Origin: Martelella lutilitoris
Lineage (GTDB): Bacteria > Pseudomonadota > Alphaproteobacteria > Rhizobiales > Rhizobiaceae
Assembly (NCBI RefSeq): GCF_005924265.1
Contig: NZ_VCLB01000004.1
Location: forward strand, 62,001 to 126,000
DNA: 64,000 nt
Direction of reading: 5' to 3'
Shown: positions 44,553-53,890 of the stretch, one piece after another
Layout of the letters: every line of letters starts with the position of its first letter
Numbering within the stretch: the stretch's first letter is position 1
Made by a program: the position numbers and the translations under genes
Notes under the pieces: generated by a model
Seen by the model: the letters and a program-made list of their open reading frames with translations, nothing else
The model's database searches: none
Told to the model about the DNA's origin: nothing

Positions 44553-45275
44553 ATGAACAAGGAACCGCACATCCTGATCGTCGACGATCACCGGGAAATC
44601 CGCGATGCCGTGCAGAGCTATCTGCAGAAGAACGGCTATCGGGCGACAGCCGTGCGCGATGCAAATGAGATGGACGAAAAGCTGCGCGGCGGCAATTTCG
44701 ACCTGATCGTGCTCGACGTGATGATGCCGGGCGAGGACGGCATTTCCGTCTGCCGCCGGCTGAGCGCCGAGGGCAGCGTGCCGATCCTGATGCTGACCGC
44801 GCTCGGCGAGGAGACCGACCGGATCATCGGCCTCGAGGTCGGGGCGGATGACTATCTGCCGAAACCCTTCAACCCGCGCGAGCTTCTGGCGCGCATCCGC
44901 GCCATCCTGCGCCGCGCGGAGCGCCAGCCCAAGCTTTCCGGCGCGCCTGCCGGCGAAAGACTGCGCTTCGCCGACTGGACGCTCGACACGGACACACGCC
45001 GCCTGACGGCCGATGACGGGCGCGAAGAGGTGCTGACGACGGCGGATTTCCGGCTTCTGACCGTGCTTCTCGCGCGTCCGCGCTTCGTTCTGAGCCGCGA
45101 ACAGCTTCTCGACGCCACCTCCGGCCGCAGTGCCCATGTGTTCGACCGCACCATCGACAACCAGATCAGCCGCCTTCGCCGCAAGATCGAGCCGGATCCG
45201 GCGAGCCCCGCGATCATCGTGACGGTGCGCGGCGGCGGCTACTCGCTTGCCTGCGACGTGGAGCACGTGTCGTGA
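44553..45275 (+). CDS. OmpR-family response regulator
   Basis: A 240-residue regulator. The receiver domain has acidic D11/D12, phospho-acceptor D55 (LIVLDVMMPG), T82 and K104 (YLPKPFNP). The C-terminal winged helix is the OmpR/PhoB type (LRFADWTLDTDTRRLTADDG..VLTTADFRLLTVLLARPRFVLSREQLLDATSG..FDRTIDNQISRLRRKIEPDP..IVTVRGGGYSL). AAGGTGAGG precedes the ATG. The stop overlaps the start of the kinase gene, so the pair is co-translated. The divergent EF-hand gene is a likely target. Confidence 0.95.
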   Translation: MNKEPHILIVDDHREIRDAVQSYLQKNGYRATAVRDANEMDEKLRGGNFDLIVLDVMMPGEDGISVCRRLSAEGSVPILMLTALGEETDRIIGLEVGADDYLPKPFNPRELLARIRAILRRAERQPKLSGAPAGERLRFADWTLDTDTRRLTADDGREEVLTTADFRLLTVLLARPRFVLSREQLLDATSGRSAHVFDRTIDNQISRLRRKIEPDPASPAIIVTVRGGGYSLACDVEHVS

Positions 45276-46684
45276 GAGCGCTTCTTCCCCGCACACTCCG
45301 CGGCCAGATCATCGCGCTCATCGTTGTGGCGCTGGCGATCGCGCAGGCGCTGACGCTTTGGCTCTTCGTCGACCAGCGCGCGCTCGCCGTGCGTTCGGCA
45401 CTTGCCATCGAGGCGGCGGACCGGGCCGGCAGCACGGCCCGCCTGCTGGAGGACGCGCCGCAGGATCTCCGGTCCGAGATCCTGCAGGCGGCAAGTTCCT
45501 CGCTCGTGCGCTTCGCCATCGGCCCGGAGCCGTTGGTCACGAGCGAGACCGGCAGCGCCCCGAACTGGATCGAGCGGCGGATCCGCGCGGTTTTCGCAAC
45601 CGACGATCCGCGCACCATCCGCGTCGACCTGCACACCGACCAGCCGCGGCCTTTGCCGCGCGCCGGGCCGGCTCCAGGACAGGGCCAGATGCACGGCATG
45701 GGCCAGATGCGGCCGCCCCCCGGCCAGCCGCCGGTGAGCGCGACGGCGCTCGACCTTTCGATAGCGCTTGCTGACGGAAGCTGGCTGAATGTCACCTCAC
45801 GCTTTCGCGATCCGCCCTATCAATGGGTCTGGTCGGAAGCCCTGCCCTTTGCGCTGACGGCGGGCCTGCTGGCCATAGTCCTGTGGTTCGCCCTTGCGAG
45901 ACTGACGGGGCCGCTGCGCTCGCTTGCAGGCGCGGCCGACAGGCTGGGCCGGGGGGAAGACGTCAAGCCGATCGCCGTCACCGGGCCTGAGGAAATGCGC
46001 CGGCTGGCCCTCTCCTTCAACGAGATGCAGGCGCGGCTCGACCGTTTCGTGCGCGAACGCACCCAACTGCTCGGCGCGCTCGGCCACGACCTGCGCTCGC
46101 CACTGACGGCGCTGAGGGTACGCGCGGAAATGGTGGATGACGAGGAGACCCGAGAGCGCATGATCGCCACGATCGAGGAAATGCGGGAAATGGTCGAGGC
46201 GACGCTCGCCTTCTCGCGCGGCATGGCCATGAACGAGCCTGTCGAGACGGTCAACCTCAAGACCTTTCTTGCCGGACTCGCACGGGAGCTCGGAGAGACG
46301 GGTCTGGCCGTGACGACAGGTCCAATCGAGGATGCAGAACTCCGGCTCCGGCCGCTTTCCATGCGCCGCGCGCTGCGCAACCTGATCGAAAACGCCGTGC
46401 GCTACGGTCACAGCGCCACGGTTTCCGCGACAAGGCACAACGGCTCCACCCTCATCTTGATCGATGATGAGGGACCGGGCATTGCGCAACAGGAGATGGA
46501 CCGGGTGTTCGAACCCTTCGTGCGGCTCGAGACGTCGCGGTCGCGCGAGACGGGCGGCGTCGGCCTTGGCCTGTCGATTGCCCGCACCGCCATCCTTGCG
46601 CATGGCGGCGGGATCGCTCTTGAAAACCGGCCGGAAGGCGGATTGCGGGTAACCGTCACCCTGCCGGTCTCTCCTTCCGCCTGA
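45272..46684 (+). CDS. Membrane sensor histidine kinase (EnvZ-like)
   Basis: A 470-residue kinase: N-terminal helix (GQIIALIVVALAIAQALTLWLFV), a ~150-residue periplasmic sensor, a second helix (ALPFALTAGLLAIVLWFALA), HAMP (LRSLAGAADRLGRGEDVKPIAVTGPEEMRRLALSFNEMQARL), HisKA with H272 in LGHDLRSPLTALRVRAEM, and an HATPase domain (NLIENAVRYG, DEGPGI, GVGLGLSIARTAILAHGGGI). The sensor contains a Pro/Met/His-rich stretch (QGQMHGMGQMRPPPG) resembling metal-binding segments. It starts with GTG overlapping the regulator stop. The signal is unknown; a metal or cationic peptide is possible. Confidence 0.94.
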   Translation: MRALLPRTLRGQIIALIVVALAIAQALTLWLFVDQRALAVRSALAIEAADRAGSTARLLEDAPQDLRSEILQAASSSLVRFAIGPEPLVTSETGSAPNWIERRIRAVFATDDPRTIRVDLHTDQPRPLPRAGPAPGQGQMHGMGQMRPPPGQPPVSATALDLSIALADGSWLNVTSRFRDPPYQWVWSEALPFALTAGLLAIVLWFALARLTGPLRSLAGAADRLGRGEDVKPIAVTGPEEMRRLALSFNEMQARLDRFVRERTQLLGALGHDLRSPLTALRVRAEMVDDEETRERMIATIEEMREMVEATLAFSRGMAMNEPVETVNLKTFLAGLARELGETGLAVTTGPIEDAELRLRPLSMRRALRNLIENAVRYGHSATVSATRHNGSTLILIDDEGPGIAQQEMDRVFEPFVRLETSRSRETGGVGLGLSIARTAILAHGGGIALENRPEGGLRVTVTLPVSPSA

Positions 46685-47189
46685 AGGGCCCTGGCGCAGC
46701 GGCCCGAAAATGGGAATCGATTTTCGGAAAGCACCATGCGTGGATTCAATAGGTTATGCGCGCACTTTGTGCATCCGAACGGTCGCACGACGCTCTATCG
46801 AACCGCGCAATCCGTCACAAAAACATCTCTTAATTGCATTATACCAGAAATACACCGCGCATCTTTTCTGACATTCTTCAGTTTAGACTTGATTTGATAT
46901 CGCAATCATTTTATGAAAGCGATGTCTTACCGATTACAACCTCTCGATATCTCGAAAAGGGATACAAACTTCAGACGATTTTGACGGGTAAGCAAAATAG
47001 CAATAGGCTGCGTTAAGCAGCATTTATGTCTCTGGTTCTCCAGTCAATCGGGGGACCTGAAAATAAATTTCATTTCAATGACTGAAACGGGCTTCTTTTA
47101 CGCCCTGGTCTCCAATTACACGTCAATTTCTAGAACTATTTTAACCCAAACTCCAAAAATACGTTATCTATCAAAACGAAGACTGTTTC
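46685..47189. other. AT-rich 505-base stretch without a convincing gene
   Basis: After the kinase the composition falls sharply to AT-rich (for example around 46810-47000 and 47130-47180). A 60-codon rightward frame at 46834 has no ribosome site or family. The right end presumably carries the promoter of the small zinc-ribbon gene. Low GC here in a high-GC chromosome hints at acquired or silenced DNA. Confidence 0.45.
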
Positions 47190-47351
47190 ATGAGATTTTT
47201 TCATTGCACTTATTGTGGCCATAAGCTGCGCGTCAGGCAGCCCATGTGCTCACAATGCTATCAACCGACGCCGATATACAACCGCTTGCGCTTCTGGCTC
47301 ATCCTTGGACTGGTCGCGATTGCCGCCTTCGCCTTGTCCCTGATCGTCTAG
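47190..47351 (+). CDS. Small zinc-ribbon membrane protein, 53 residues
   Basis: A short gene translated as MRFFHCTYCGHKLRVRQPMC and then SQCYQPTPIYNRLRFWLILG, ending in a hydrophobic helix (GLVAIAAFALSLIV). It has two CxxC knuckles (C6/C9 and C20/C23), a rubredoxin- or zinc-ribbon-like metal site, followed by one membrane helix. There is no strong ribosome site (GAAGA is the closest), so support comes from the coherent domain design. Orientation: the zinc knuckle is probably cytoplasmic. Function unknown. Confidence 0.6.
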   Translation: MRFFHCTYCGHKLRVRQPMCSQCYQPTPIYNRLRFWLILGLVAIAAFALSLIV

Positions 47352-47448
47352 CATTTCGCCGAAAAGACCGGCATTTCGATCTTGCCGCGTCGCCGCGCTT
47401 CCAGCCGCATCGCTTGCCTTGGGTTCAATTTATACTCATAATACCCGG

Positions 47449-48540
47449 ATGCAAAGCAAGACAAAACAGGTCATCGCCGCGATCGGCCGCTGGACGGAGC
47501 AGAAAATCGCAAGCGCCGAACCCGGCGAGCGCCTTCCGACCATACGCTACCTGATGCGCGAATTCGGCACCGCCCAGCGCACGGTCGAGGCCGCGCTGAA
47601 GCCGTTTCTCGAAGACGGGCTTTTGATCGCCCGTCCCGGCGCAGGCATCGTCGTTGCCGGAGATCCGCAAGAGGCCGCGCAAGAAAACTACGCCGCCGAC
47701 CTTCTGATCCTCTATCGTAACTCCGATAGCCGTCTGGCGCGCGTCACACTCCAGGAGGTTGCCGCGCGACTGAAGGCTGCCGGCTCCTCGGTGCTGCAGC
47801 TCGGCTTTTCCAGCGACGGCCAGGCGATTGATGTGCTGGAACGGATCGGGCGGTTCCGCGCCTGCCTCATACAGGTGAATTTCGAAATCCTGACGGTTGC
47901 CTTTCTGGCCGCGCTTCACCGCCAGGCCGACCACATTGTCATTGACGGGGTCTCGGCAACCGGCATCGATGTCGACGCGATCGGCACCAATTGGCGGGAA
48001 GCGCTGTCGATCGCCTTCCGCGCGGTGCGGGAGAACGGCCACGAAAAGATCGCCTTCCTGACGTCTGCCCATCACGCCCGCCAGATCGCCATGGCCCGGC
48101 GCGAGTTCGAACTGCTTGGCACCGCGCTTCCCGATCCCGCGCAGTGCTGGCTGATCGAGCTGAACGCCCTTCCCGGCAGCTATCAGATCAACGACATCGC
48201 CGAGGCGATCGGTCGCCATGCCGATGATGCGGGTCGGCTTCCCTTTACTGCGCTCATCGTCTGGGGCGTCGTCGAGGGCTTCATTCTCGAGCGCGCGCTT
48301 TTTGAACTCGGGCTCGAGGCCGGGCAGGACCTCAGCGTCATCATGCTCGGCAGTACGGATTTCCAGTCGGAACATCTCGGGCGCTTCGATGTGGTCGGCA
48401 ACAGCCATGCGGAGAAGCTTGCCGTGTTCGAGCGGATCATCACGGAGCGGCTCGCCGACAGACCGCACGAGCCGCAGACCCATTACCTTCCGATTTCCCA
48501 TGTGCGCCATGGCTCCGTCATCGATCTGTCCACCGATTGA
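47449..48540 (+). CDS. GntR-type wHTH fused to LacI-type ligand-binding domain regulator
   Basis: A ~363-residue transcription regulator. The N-terminal winged helix reads KTKQVIAAIGRWTEQKIASAEPGERLPTIRYLMREFGTAQRTVEAALKPFLEDGLLIARPGAGIVV, a GntR fold. The C-terminal ~270 residues resemble the periplasmic-binding fold of LacI/GalR proteins (DHIVIDGVSATGIDVDAIGTNWREALSIAFRAVRENGHEKIAFLTS...RREFELLG). Such hybrids sense sugars. The start at 47449 avoids an upstream in-frame Met that lies within the promoter (TATACT at 47431). It precedes the sugar-catabolic operon and probably controls it. Confidence 0.85.
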   Translation: MQSKTKQVIAAIGRWTEQKIASAEPGERLPTIRYLMREFGTAQRTVEAALKPFLEDGLLIARPGAGIVVAGDPQEAAQENYAADLLILYRNSDSRLARVTLQEVAARLKAAGSSVLQLGFSSDGQAIDVLERIGRFRACLIQVNFEILTVAFLAALHRQADHIVIDGVSATGIDVDAIGTNWREALSIAFRAVRENGHEKIAFLTSAHHARQIAMARREFELLGTALPDPAQCWLIELNALPGSYQINDIAEAIGRHADDAGRLPFTALIVWGVVEGFILERALFELGLEAGQDLSVIMLGSTDFQSEHLGRFDVVGNSHAEKLAVFERIITERLADRPHEPQTHYLPISHVRHGSVIDLSTD

Positions 48541-48565
48541 GTACATATGATATTGTAGCCACATA

Positions 48566-48577
48566 TATACTCAAATA
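48566..48577 (+). promoter_or_regulatory. AT-rich promoter motif shared with the regulator gene
   Basis: TATACTCAAATA here, 43 bases before the next ATG, matches TATACTCATAATA at 47431 before the regulator start in its first eight bases and in general composition. Both could be -10 elements or part of the regulator's operator. Confidence 0.3.
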
Positions 48578-48619
48578 GCATCCAATGCCGATGACAATGA
48601 TCAAGTCCAGAGGCGTTGC

Positions 48620-49885
48620 ATGCTCCACGAGCCGGTCCAGCAAAAAACAACAGGCGTCGCCATTATCGGCGCGGGCGAACGCGGCATTTATTATGTCGGC
48701 TCCCGCATGGCCGAGATTGCCGGCGAAACCGGCTTTCGCGTCGTTGGCGTCTTCGACCGGCTGCGGGACCGCGCGGGTTACGCCGCCGACCACCTGAACG
48801 CGCTTTACGGCAAGGCCGGCGTGCAACACGCCGTGCGCGTCTTTGCGAGCCTTGAGGATGCCGTATCCGACCCCGCCGTCGACCTCGTGGTGGTCACCAC
48901 CCATACCAATGCCCACCGGGCTCCGGTGGAAGCAGCCATCGCCGCCGGCAAGCGCGTCTATCTCGACAAGCCGATCTCGGTGACGCTTGAGGATGCCGAG
49001 GCCATTCTGGCGGCTGAGCAGAAGGCCGGACAGCCGATGCTGATGGCTTTCACCCGGCGTTATGAAAAGCCCTGGGTGGAGACGGTGAAGCTCGCCCGTT
49101 CCGGCCGCATCGGCGATCCGCAGATGATCCTGCTGCGCTCGGTCATTCCCTACACCCGTTATCTGCAGCTTTGGCATCGCAAGCAGGCGCTTTCCGGCGG
49201 CGCGCTCAACGACAAATGCTCGCATCATTTCGACGTGCTGAACTGGGTCGCCGCATCCACGCCGGTCTCCGTCACCGCCGTCGGGGGCCGCAGCAATGTT
49301 TTCCCGCCGGATCCGAATGCGCCGGAACGCTGTTCGCTCTGCGACCGCGACTGTCCCTATCGCCGGCACGAAACGCTGGTCGACCGCTTCGAGGGTGCCG
49401 GCGCCGTCGCCAATGCAAGCTGGAGCGAGGCGGCGTTGATCGAGGACCGCAACGACACCTGTGTCTACCAGCCGGGCGCGGATATCGACGACCACGCCAT
49501 CGTCACCATCCGTTATGCAAACGGCGTTTCGGCCTGTCTGTTCTTTGCCATTTTCGGCCCCTGGGCCGAGGATCAAGAGACGCTGGAAATCGTCGGTTCC
49601 TCCGGCCGCGTCCGCATGGAGCGCCATTCCGGCGAAATCGACATCGTCGAGGATTACGGCCGCAAGCACGGCACGCTCGGCTTTACCAATCCGGACCGGA
49701 CCTCGACCCATTTCGGCGCCGATCTCGAACTCGTAAGGACGCTTCGCCGCTTCATGGATGGCGAAAAGCCGCCGGTCGGAATCGAAGACGGGCTGGCCTC
49801 GCTGCGCATCGTGCTCGCCGCGCAAAAATCCATCAAGAACGGCGGCATGCCGGTTGACCCGGCAACACAGGAATTTGCCCGATGA
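48620..49885 (+). CDS. Gfo/Idh/MocA family NAD(P)-dependent oxidoreductase
   Basis: A 421-residue sugar or cyclitol dehydrogenase-like enzyme. The N-terminal Rossmann domain begins VAIIGAGERGIYYVGSRMAE, and the catalytic Lys lies in AGKRVYLDKPISVTLEDAE (YLDKPI). The C-terminal alpha/beta domain includes LSGGALNDKCSHHFDVLNW. An uncommon Cys cluster C238-x2-C241-x3-C245 (ERCSLCDRDCPYRRHE) could bind a metal. GAGGCG precedes the ATG. It is the first enzyme of the operon and overlaps the PHP-type gene by ATGA. Substrate is a sugar or derivative; exact reaction unknown. Confidence 0.9.
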   Translation: MLHEPVQQKTTGVAIIGAGERGIYYVGSRMAEIAGETGFRVVGVFDRLRDRAGYAADHLNALYGKAGVQHAVRVFASLEDAVSDPAVDLVVVTTHTNAHRAPVEAAIAAGKRVYLDKPISVTLEDAEAILAAEQKAGQPMLMAFTRRYEKPWVETVKLARSGRIGDPQMILLRSVIPYTRYLQLWHRKQALSGGALNDKCSHHFDVLNWVAASTPVSVTAVGGRSNVFPPDPNAPERCSLCDRDCPYRRHETLVDRFEGAGAVANASWSEAALIEDRNDTCVYQPGADIDDHAIVTIRYANGVSACLFFAIFGPWAEDQETLEIVGSSGRVRMERHSGEIDIVEDYGRKHGTLGFTNPDRTSTHFGADLELVRTLRRFMDGEKPPVGIEDGLASLRIVLAAQKSIKNGGMPVDPATQEFAR

Positions 49886-51441
49886 CCAGACGCTTTCCCG
49901 AACGCCTAACCCCGCTCGCCGACCGGCTGGGCCTTGAGCCGCTTTATGGCGATATCCACAACCACTCGGCGCTGTCCTACGGCCATGGACGGCTGGACGA
50001 CGCGCTGGCGCGCGCGGCGCTGCAGCTCGACTTCGTCTCCGTTACCGGTCATGCCGCCTGGCCGGACATGCCGGTCGACGTGCCGGAAGTGGCCCATATC
50101 GTCGACTTCCACGTCAAGGGTTTCGCGAAGCTGAAGGCCAACTGGAAAGACCATTTCGAGACGCTCTCAGCCTATGAAAATCCGGGACATTTCGCCGTTT
50201 TCCCCGGCTACGAAATCCACTCCTGCGAACATGGCGACTACACCATCGTCTATGCCGATCTTGACGTGGCGGAGCCGGAACTGGCCGATACGCCGGAAGA
50301 TCTGAAGTCCGCGCTCAAGGCCACCAAGGGTGATCGGGCGCTCGCCTTCCCGCATCATATCGGTTACCGGCAGGGCGCGCGCGGCATCAATTGGGACACG
50401 TTCGATCCGGAACTCTCGCCCTTTGTCGAAATGTTTTCCATGCATGGCTGCGCCGAGGAATCGGAATCAGAGCGCTCCTACCTGCATTCCATGGGACCGG
50501 TGAACGGCGCCTCGACCATGCGCGCAGGGCTGAAGCGCGGCGCGGTCTTCGGCATCCTCGGCAATACCGACCACCACTCCGCCTATCCCGGCTCCTACGG
50601 CCATGGCCGCATGGCGGTCTATGCCGAGGGCAACGACCGCCATGCGATCTTCGCGGCGATGCGCGCGCGGCGCACCAATGCGCTGACCGGCGACAATATC
50701 CATCTTCTGACGGCAATCGGCGACACGGTTCAGGGCGGCATCACCGCGCCCTCTCCCGACACCGCACTCGAGATCGAGGCCATCGGCGGCGGTTTCATCG
50801 ACATGATCGACGTCTTCCGCAACGGCGCGCTTTTTTCCCGCATCTCGCCCGAACTCGAGCCCGCCCCGGTTGACCCCGGCGACGGGGCCACGACGGAGAC
50901 CATTCTCTACGTAGAACTCGGCTGGGGCGCGCGCGGCAAGAGCCACGACTGGACTGGAACACTCAACCTCGAAGGCGGCGAGATCCTGAGTGTCGAGCCG
51001 CGCTTCCGCGGCGCCGAAATCGTCTCGCCGCTGGAGGGCGAGGATGAGGCGGCGGTGCTGCCGACGCTCGACCTGACCGAAGGCAGGGTAACCTTTTCCG
51101 TCACCGCCGCGGCCAACCCCAACAATGTCACATCGGCCACGCAGGGCTTTGCCATTCGGCTGAAAGCGCCGCCGGAAGCAAGACTGAAGGCAGAACTTTC
51201 CGGCAAGGCGCTGGACATCGCGATTGAGGACCTTTTCGAAGGCGCGGTCTCGGGCAATCTCGGCCCGATCGACAGTCCCGCCTACCGGTTCCACGCCCTG
51301 CCCCGCCCCCACCAGTGGCAGTGGCAGGGCAGAATTCCGCTCGGCGCGTTTGAGGCCGGCGAGAACATCTATGTGCGACTGCGCGAGAAAACCGGCCAGA
51401 TGGCCTGGACCTCGCCGATTTTCTGCAGAAAGGAGGCGTAA
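49882..51441 (+). CDS. PHP-domain / DUF3604-like metal-dependent hydrolase
   Basis: A 519-residue cytosolic protein. The opening PLYGDIHNHSALSYGHG gives the H26-x-H28 metal motif of PHP hydrolases; further metal positions are likely in VTGHAAWPD, FPGYEIHSCEHGDYTIVY, FPHHIGYRQ and GNTDHHSAYPG. The C-terminal ~200 residues form a beta-rich domain. No signal peptide. PHP and DUF3604 proteins hydrolyse phospho- or sulfo-esters and lactones; function here is unknown. It starts inside the stop of the Gfo gene and precedes the ABC importer, so it belongs to the same operon. Confidence 0.8.
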   Translation: MTRRFPERLTPLADRLGLEPLYGDIHNHSALSYGHGRLDDALARAALQLDFVSVTGHAAWPDMPVDVPEVAHIVDFHVKGFAKLKANWKDHFETLSAYENPGHFAVFPGYEIHSCEHGDYTIVYADLDVAEPELADTPEDLKSALKATKGDRALAFPHHIGYRQGARGINWDTFDPELSPFVEMFSMHGCAEESESERSYLHSMGPVNGASTMRAGLKRGAVFGILGNTDHHSAYPGSYGHGRMAVYAEGNDRHAIFAAMRARRTNALTGDNIHLLTAIGDTVQGGITAPSPDTALEIEAIGGGFIDMIDVFRNGALFSRISPELEPAPVDPGDGATTETILYVELGWGARGKSHDWTGTLNLEGGEILSVEPRFRGAEIVSPLEGEDEAAVLPTLDLTEGRVTFSVTAAANPNNVTSATQGFAIRLKAPPEARLKAELSGKALDIAIEDLFEGAVSGNLGPIDSPAYRFHALPRPHQWQWQGRIPLGAFEAGENIYVRLREKTGQMAWTSPIFCRKEA

Positions 51442-51610
51442 TCGGACCAGTCAAACTGCGCGGGTCTTCGTACCGGCGTCAACCAGGCAATCGGGGCGGA
51501 ATATCGCCGGATTGCCATCAGAAAGGAAAGGCCGACCGAAACAGGCGGTATTCCAACAAGCGGGAACTTTTCAAAACCGGTCCGCACAGCGACCGGAGGG
51601 AGAACAGGCA

Positions 51611-52879
51611 ATGAAGCATTTCAAGACATTCACCGGCGTGCTGCTGGCCGCCAGCGCCCTGATGTCCGTTTCGGCGGGCGCCGTCGAACTCAACATCGTC
51701 CATGGCGCGATCGGCAAGGACAACGAGGTCCTGCGCAAGGAGCTCGACCGTTACCAGGAGATGACAGGCAACACGGTCAACATCGTCTCCATGCCGGAAT
51801 CGACGACCGACCAGTTCGGCCAGTACAAGCTCTGGCTTTCGGCCAAGTCGCCGGATATCGACGTTTACCGCATCGACGTCATCGGCGCGCCGCAGCTGGC
51901 CGACCACTTTGTCGACCTGACCGAGGCGACCGCCGACATCATCGACCAGTTCGTTCCGGCATCGGTCGAATCCCAGACCGTCGACGGCAAGCTCGTGGCC
52001 CTGCCGATGTTCCTCGGCGCACCGGCGCTCTATTACCGCAAGGACCTTCTGGAAAAATACGACCGTCCGGTTCCCGAAACCTGGGACGAGATGACCGAAA
52101 CGGCCAAGATCATCATGGATGGCGAGCGGGCTGAGGGCAATGGCGACATGTGGGGCTTCGTCTTCCAGGGCGCGCCCTATGAGGGGCTGACCTGCGACGG
52201 CCAGGAATGGATCTATTCCTATGGCGGCGGTCGCATCGTCGAGCTCGACGGCTCCATCGCCATCAACAACCCGGAAGCCGCCGAAGCGCTCAACATGGCG
52301 AAATCCTGGGTCGGCACGATCGCGCCGCAGGGCGTGCTCAACTACATGGAAGAGGATGCGCGTGGCGTGTTCCAGTCGGGCAACGCCGTCTTCATGCGCA
52401 ACTGGAACTATGCCTATGCGCTGGCGGACGGTCCGGATTCCCCGGTCAAGGGCAAGTTCGACGTGACCACGCTGCCCGTCGGCGGCGAAGGCGACAGTTC
52501 GGCGGCCACGCTGGGCGGCTGGCATCTGGCCGTTTCCAAATATTCGCCGAACCAGGAAGAGGCGATCGAGCTGGTGAAGTATCTCAACAACTTCGAGAAC
52601 CAGAAGGAACGCGCGATCGAGACCTCGCGTCCGCCGACCGTGACCGCCGTCTACGACGATCCGGAAGTGGCAGAAGCCCAGCCCTTCATCCCGCGCTGGA
52701 AGCCGGTCGTGCTCAACGCCCTGCCGCGTCCGTCCGCCGCAACCAAGCGCAAATATAACGAAGTCTCCTCGGAGTTCTGGACCGCCGTGCATGATACGCT
52801 TTCGGGCGACGGCACCGCCGAGCAGAACCTCGCCAAGCTGGAAGCAAAGCTGAAGCGCCTGCGCGGCAACGGCTGGTAA
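51611..52879 (+). CDS. ABC sugar transporter solute-binding protein
   Basis: A 422-residue family-1 extracellular solute-binding protein. The signal peptide is FKTFTGVLLAASALMSVSAGA, with mature start near VELNIVHGAIG. Typical blocks: RYQEMTGNTVNIVSMPESTTDQFGQYKLWLSAKSPDIDVYRIDVIGAPQLADHFVDL, ALYYRKDLLEKYDRPVPETWDEMTETAKII and FMRNWNYAYAL. GGAGGGAG precedes the ATG at 51611, which fixes the start far inside the long frame. It is followed by two permeases and an ATPase, so the importer is complete. Substrate is presumably the (sulfated) sugar of the operon. Confidence 0.92.
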   Translation: MKHFKTFTGVLLAASALMSVSAGAVELNIVHGAIGKDNEVLRKELDRYQEMTGNTVNIVSMPESTTDQFGQYKLWLSAKSPDIDVYRIDVIGAPQLADHFVDLTEATADIIDQFVPASVESQTVDGKLVALPMFLGAPALYYRKDLLEKYDRPVPETWDEMTETAKIIMDGERAEGNGDMWGFVFQGAPYEGLTCDGQEWIYSYGGGRIVELDGSIAINNPEAAEALNMAKSWVGTIAPQGVLNYMEEDARGVFQSGNAVFMRNWNYAYALADGPDSPVKGKFDVTTLPVGGEGDSSAATLGGWHLAVSKYSPNQEEAIELVKYLNNFENQKERAIETSRPPTVTAVYDDPEVAEAQPFIPRWKPVVLNALPRPSAATKRKYNEVSSEFWTAVHDTLSGDGTAEQNLAKLEAKLKRLRGNGW

Positions 52880-52949
52880 GATCGGCCGGCGCCGCGCGGC
52901 AAACGGCCGCGCGGCGCCGTCTCAACCAATGACAAGAAGGGAACGGAAC

Positions 52950-53890
52950 ATGGCAGAACCGGTCGAAAAATCGACCCTGTCACAACAGCGGGTGATGTCC
53001 GCCTGGGTCTTCCTGGCGCCGATGCTCGCGGTGCTTGCCGTGGTCGCGGTCTATCCGCTGGTCAAGACGATCTATTTCGGCTTCACCGACGCATCGATCG
53101 ATTTTCCCGGCCAGGCGCAATGGGTCGGCTTCCGCAACTATCTCGAATATCTCGATTATGGCGGCGGCGAAGGCGAATATTACGGTCTTCTGGCCGATCC
53201 GGACTGGTGGCAGGCCGTCTGGAACACGCTGCGTTTCACCTTCTTCTCGGTGCTGTTCGAAACCATTTTCGGCATGGTCATCGCGCTCGTTCTCAATACC
53301 CAGTTCTTTGGCCGCTCGCTGGTGCGCGCCGCCGTGCTGATCCCCTGGGCGATCCCCACCATCGTCTCGGCCAAGATGTGGGCCTGGATGATGCATGACC
53401 AGTTCGGGATCCTGAACGACATGCTGATGAAGCTGCATATCATCTCAGAGCCCGTCGCCTGGACCGCCGATCCCGATACCGCAATGCTTGCCGTTTTGAT
53501 CGTCGACATCTGGAAAACCACGCCCTTCATGGCGCTTCTGATCCTTGCCGGCCTGCAGATGGTGCCGAAGGACATGTATGAGGCGGCAAAGCTCGACGGC
53601 ATTCATCCCGTCCGCGTGTTCCGCAAGGTCACCCTGCCGCTGATCATGCCGGCCGTTCTGGTGGCGATCGTCTTCCGCGCGCTCGATGCGCTGCGCGTCT
53701 TCGATATCGTCTATGTGCTGACCCCCAACAATGCCAATACGGCCACGATGTCGGTGTTCGCCCGAGAGAACCTGTTCGATTTCGATCGTTTCGCCTATGG
53801 CTCGGCGGCCTCCACGCTGCTGTTCCTGATCATTGCGCTGCTCACGATCGGCTTCATCCGCGCCACCCGCATGAACCTTGGAGGTGAGAG

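Noticed and set aside
46834-47016. 60-codon frame in the AT-rich gap
   Set aside because: No ribosome site, no hydrophobic or domain pattern, and surrounded by stops; kept as non-coding.
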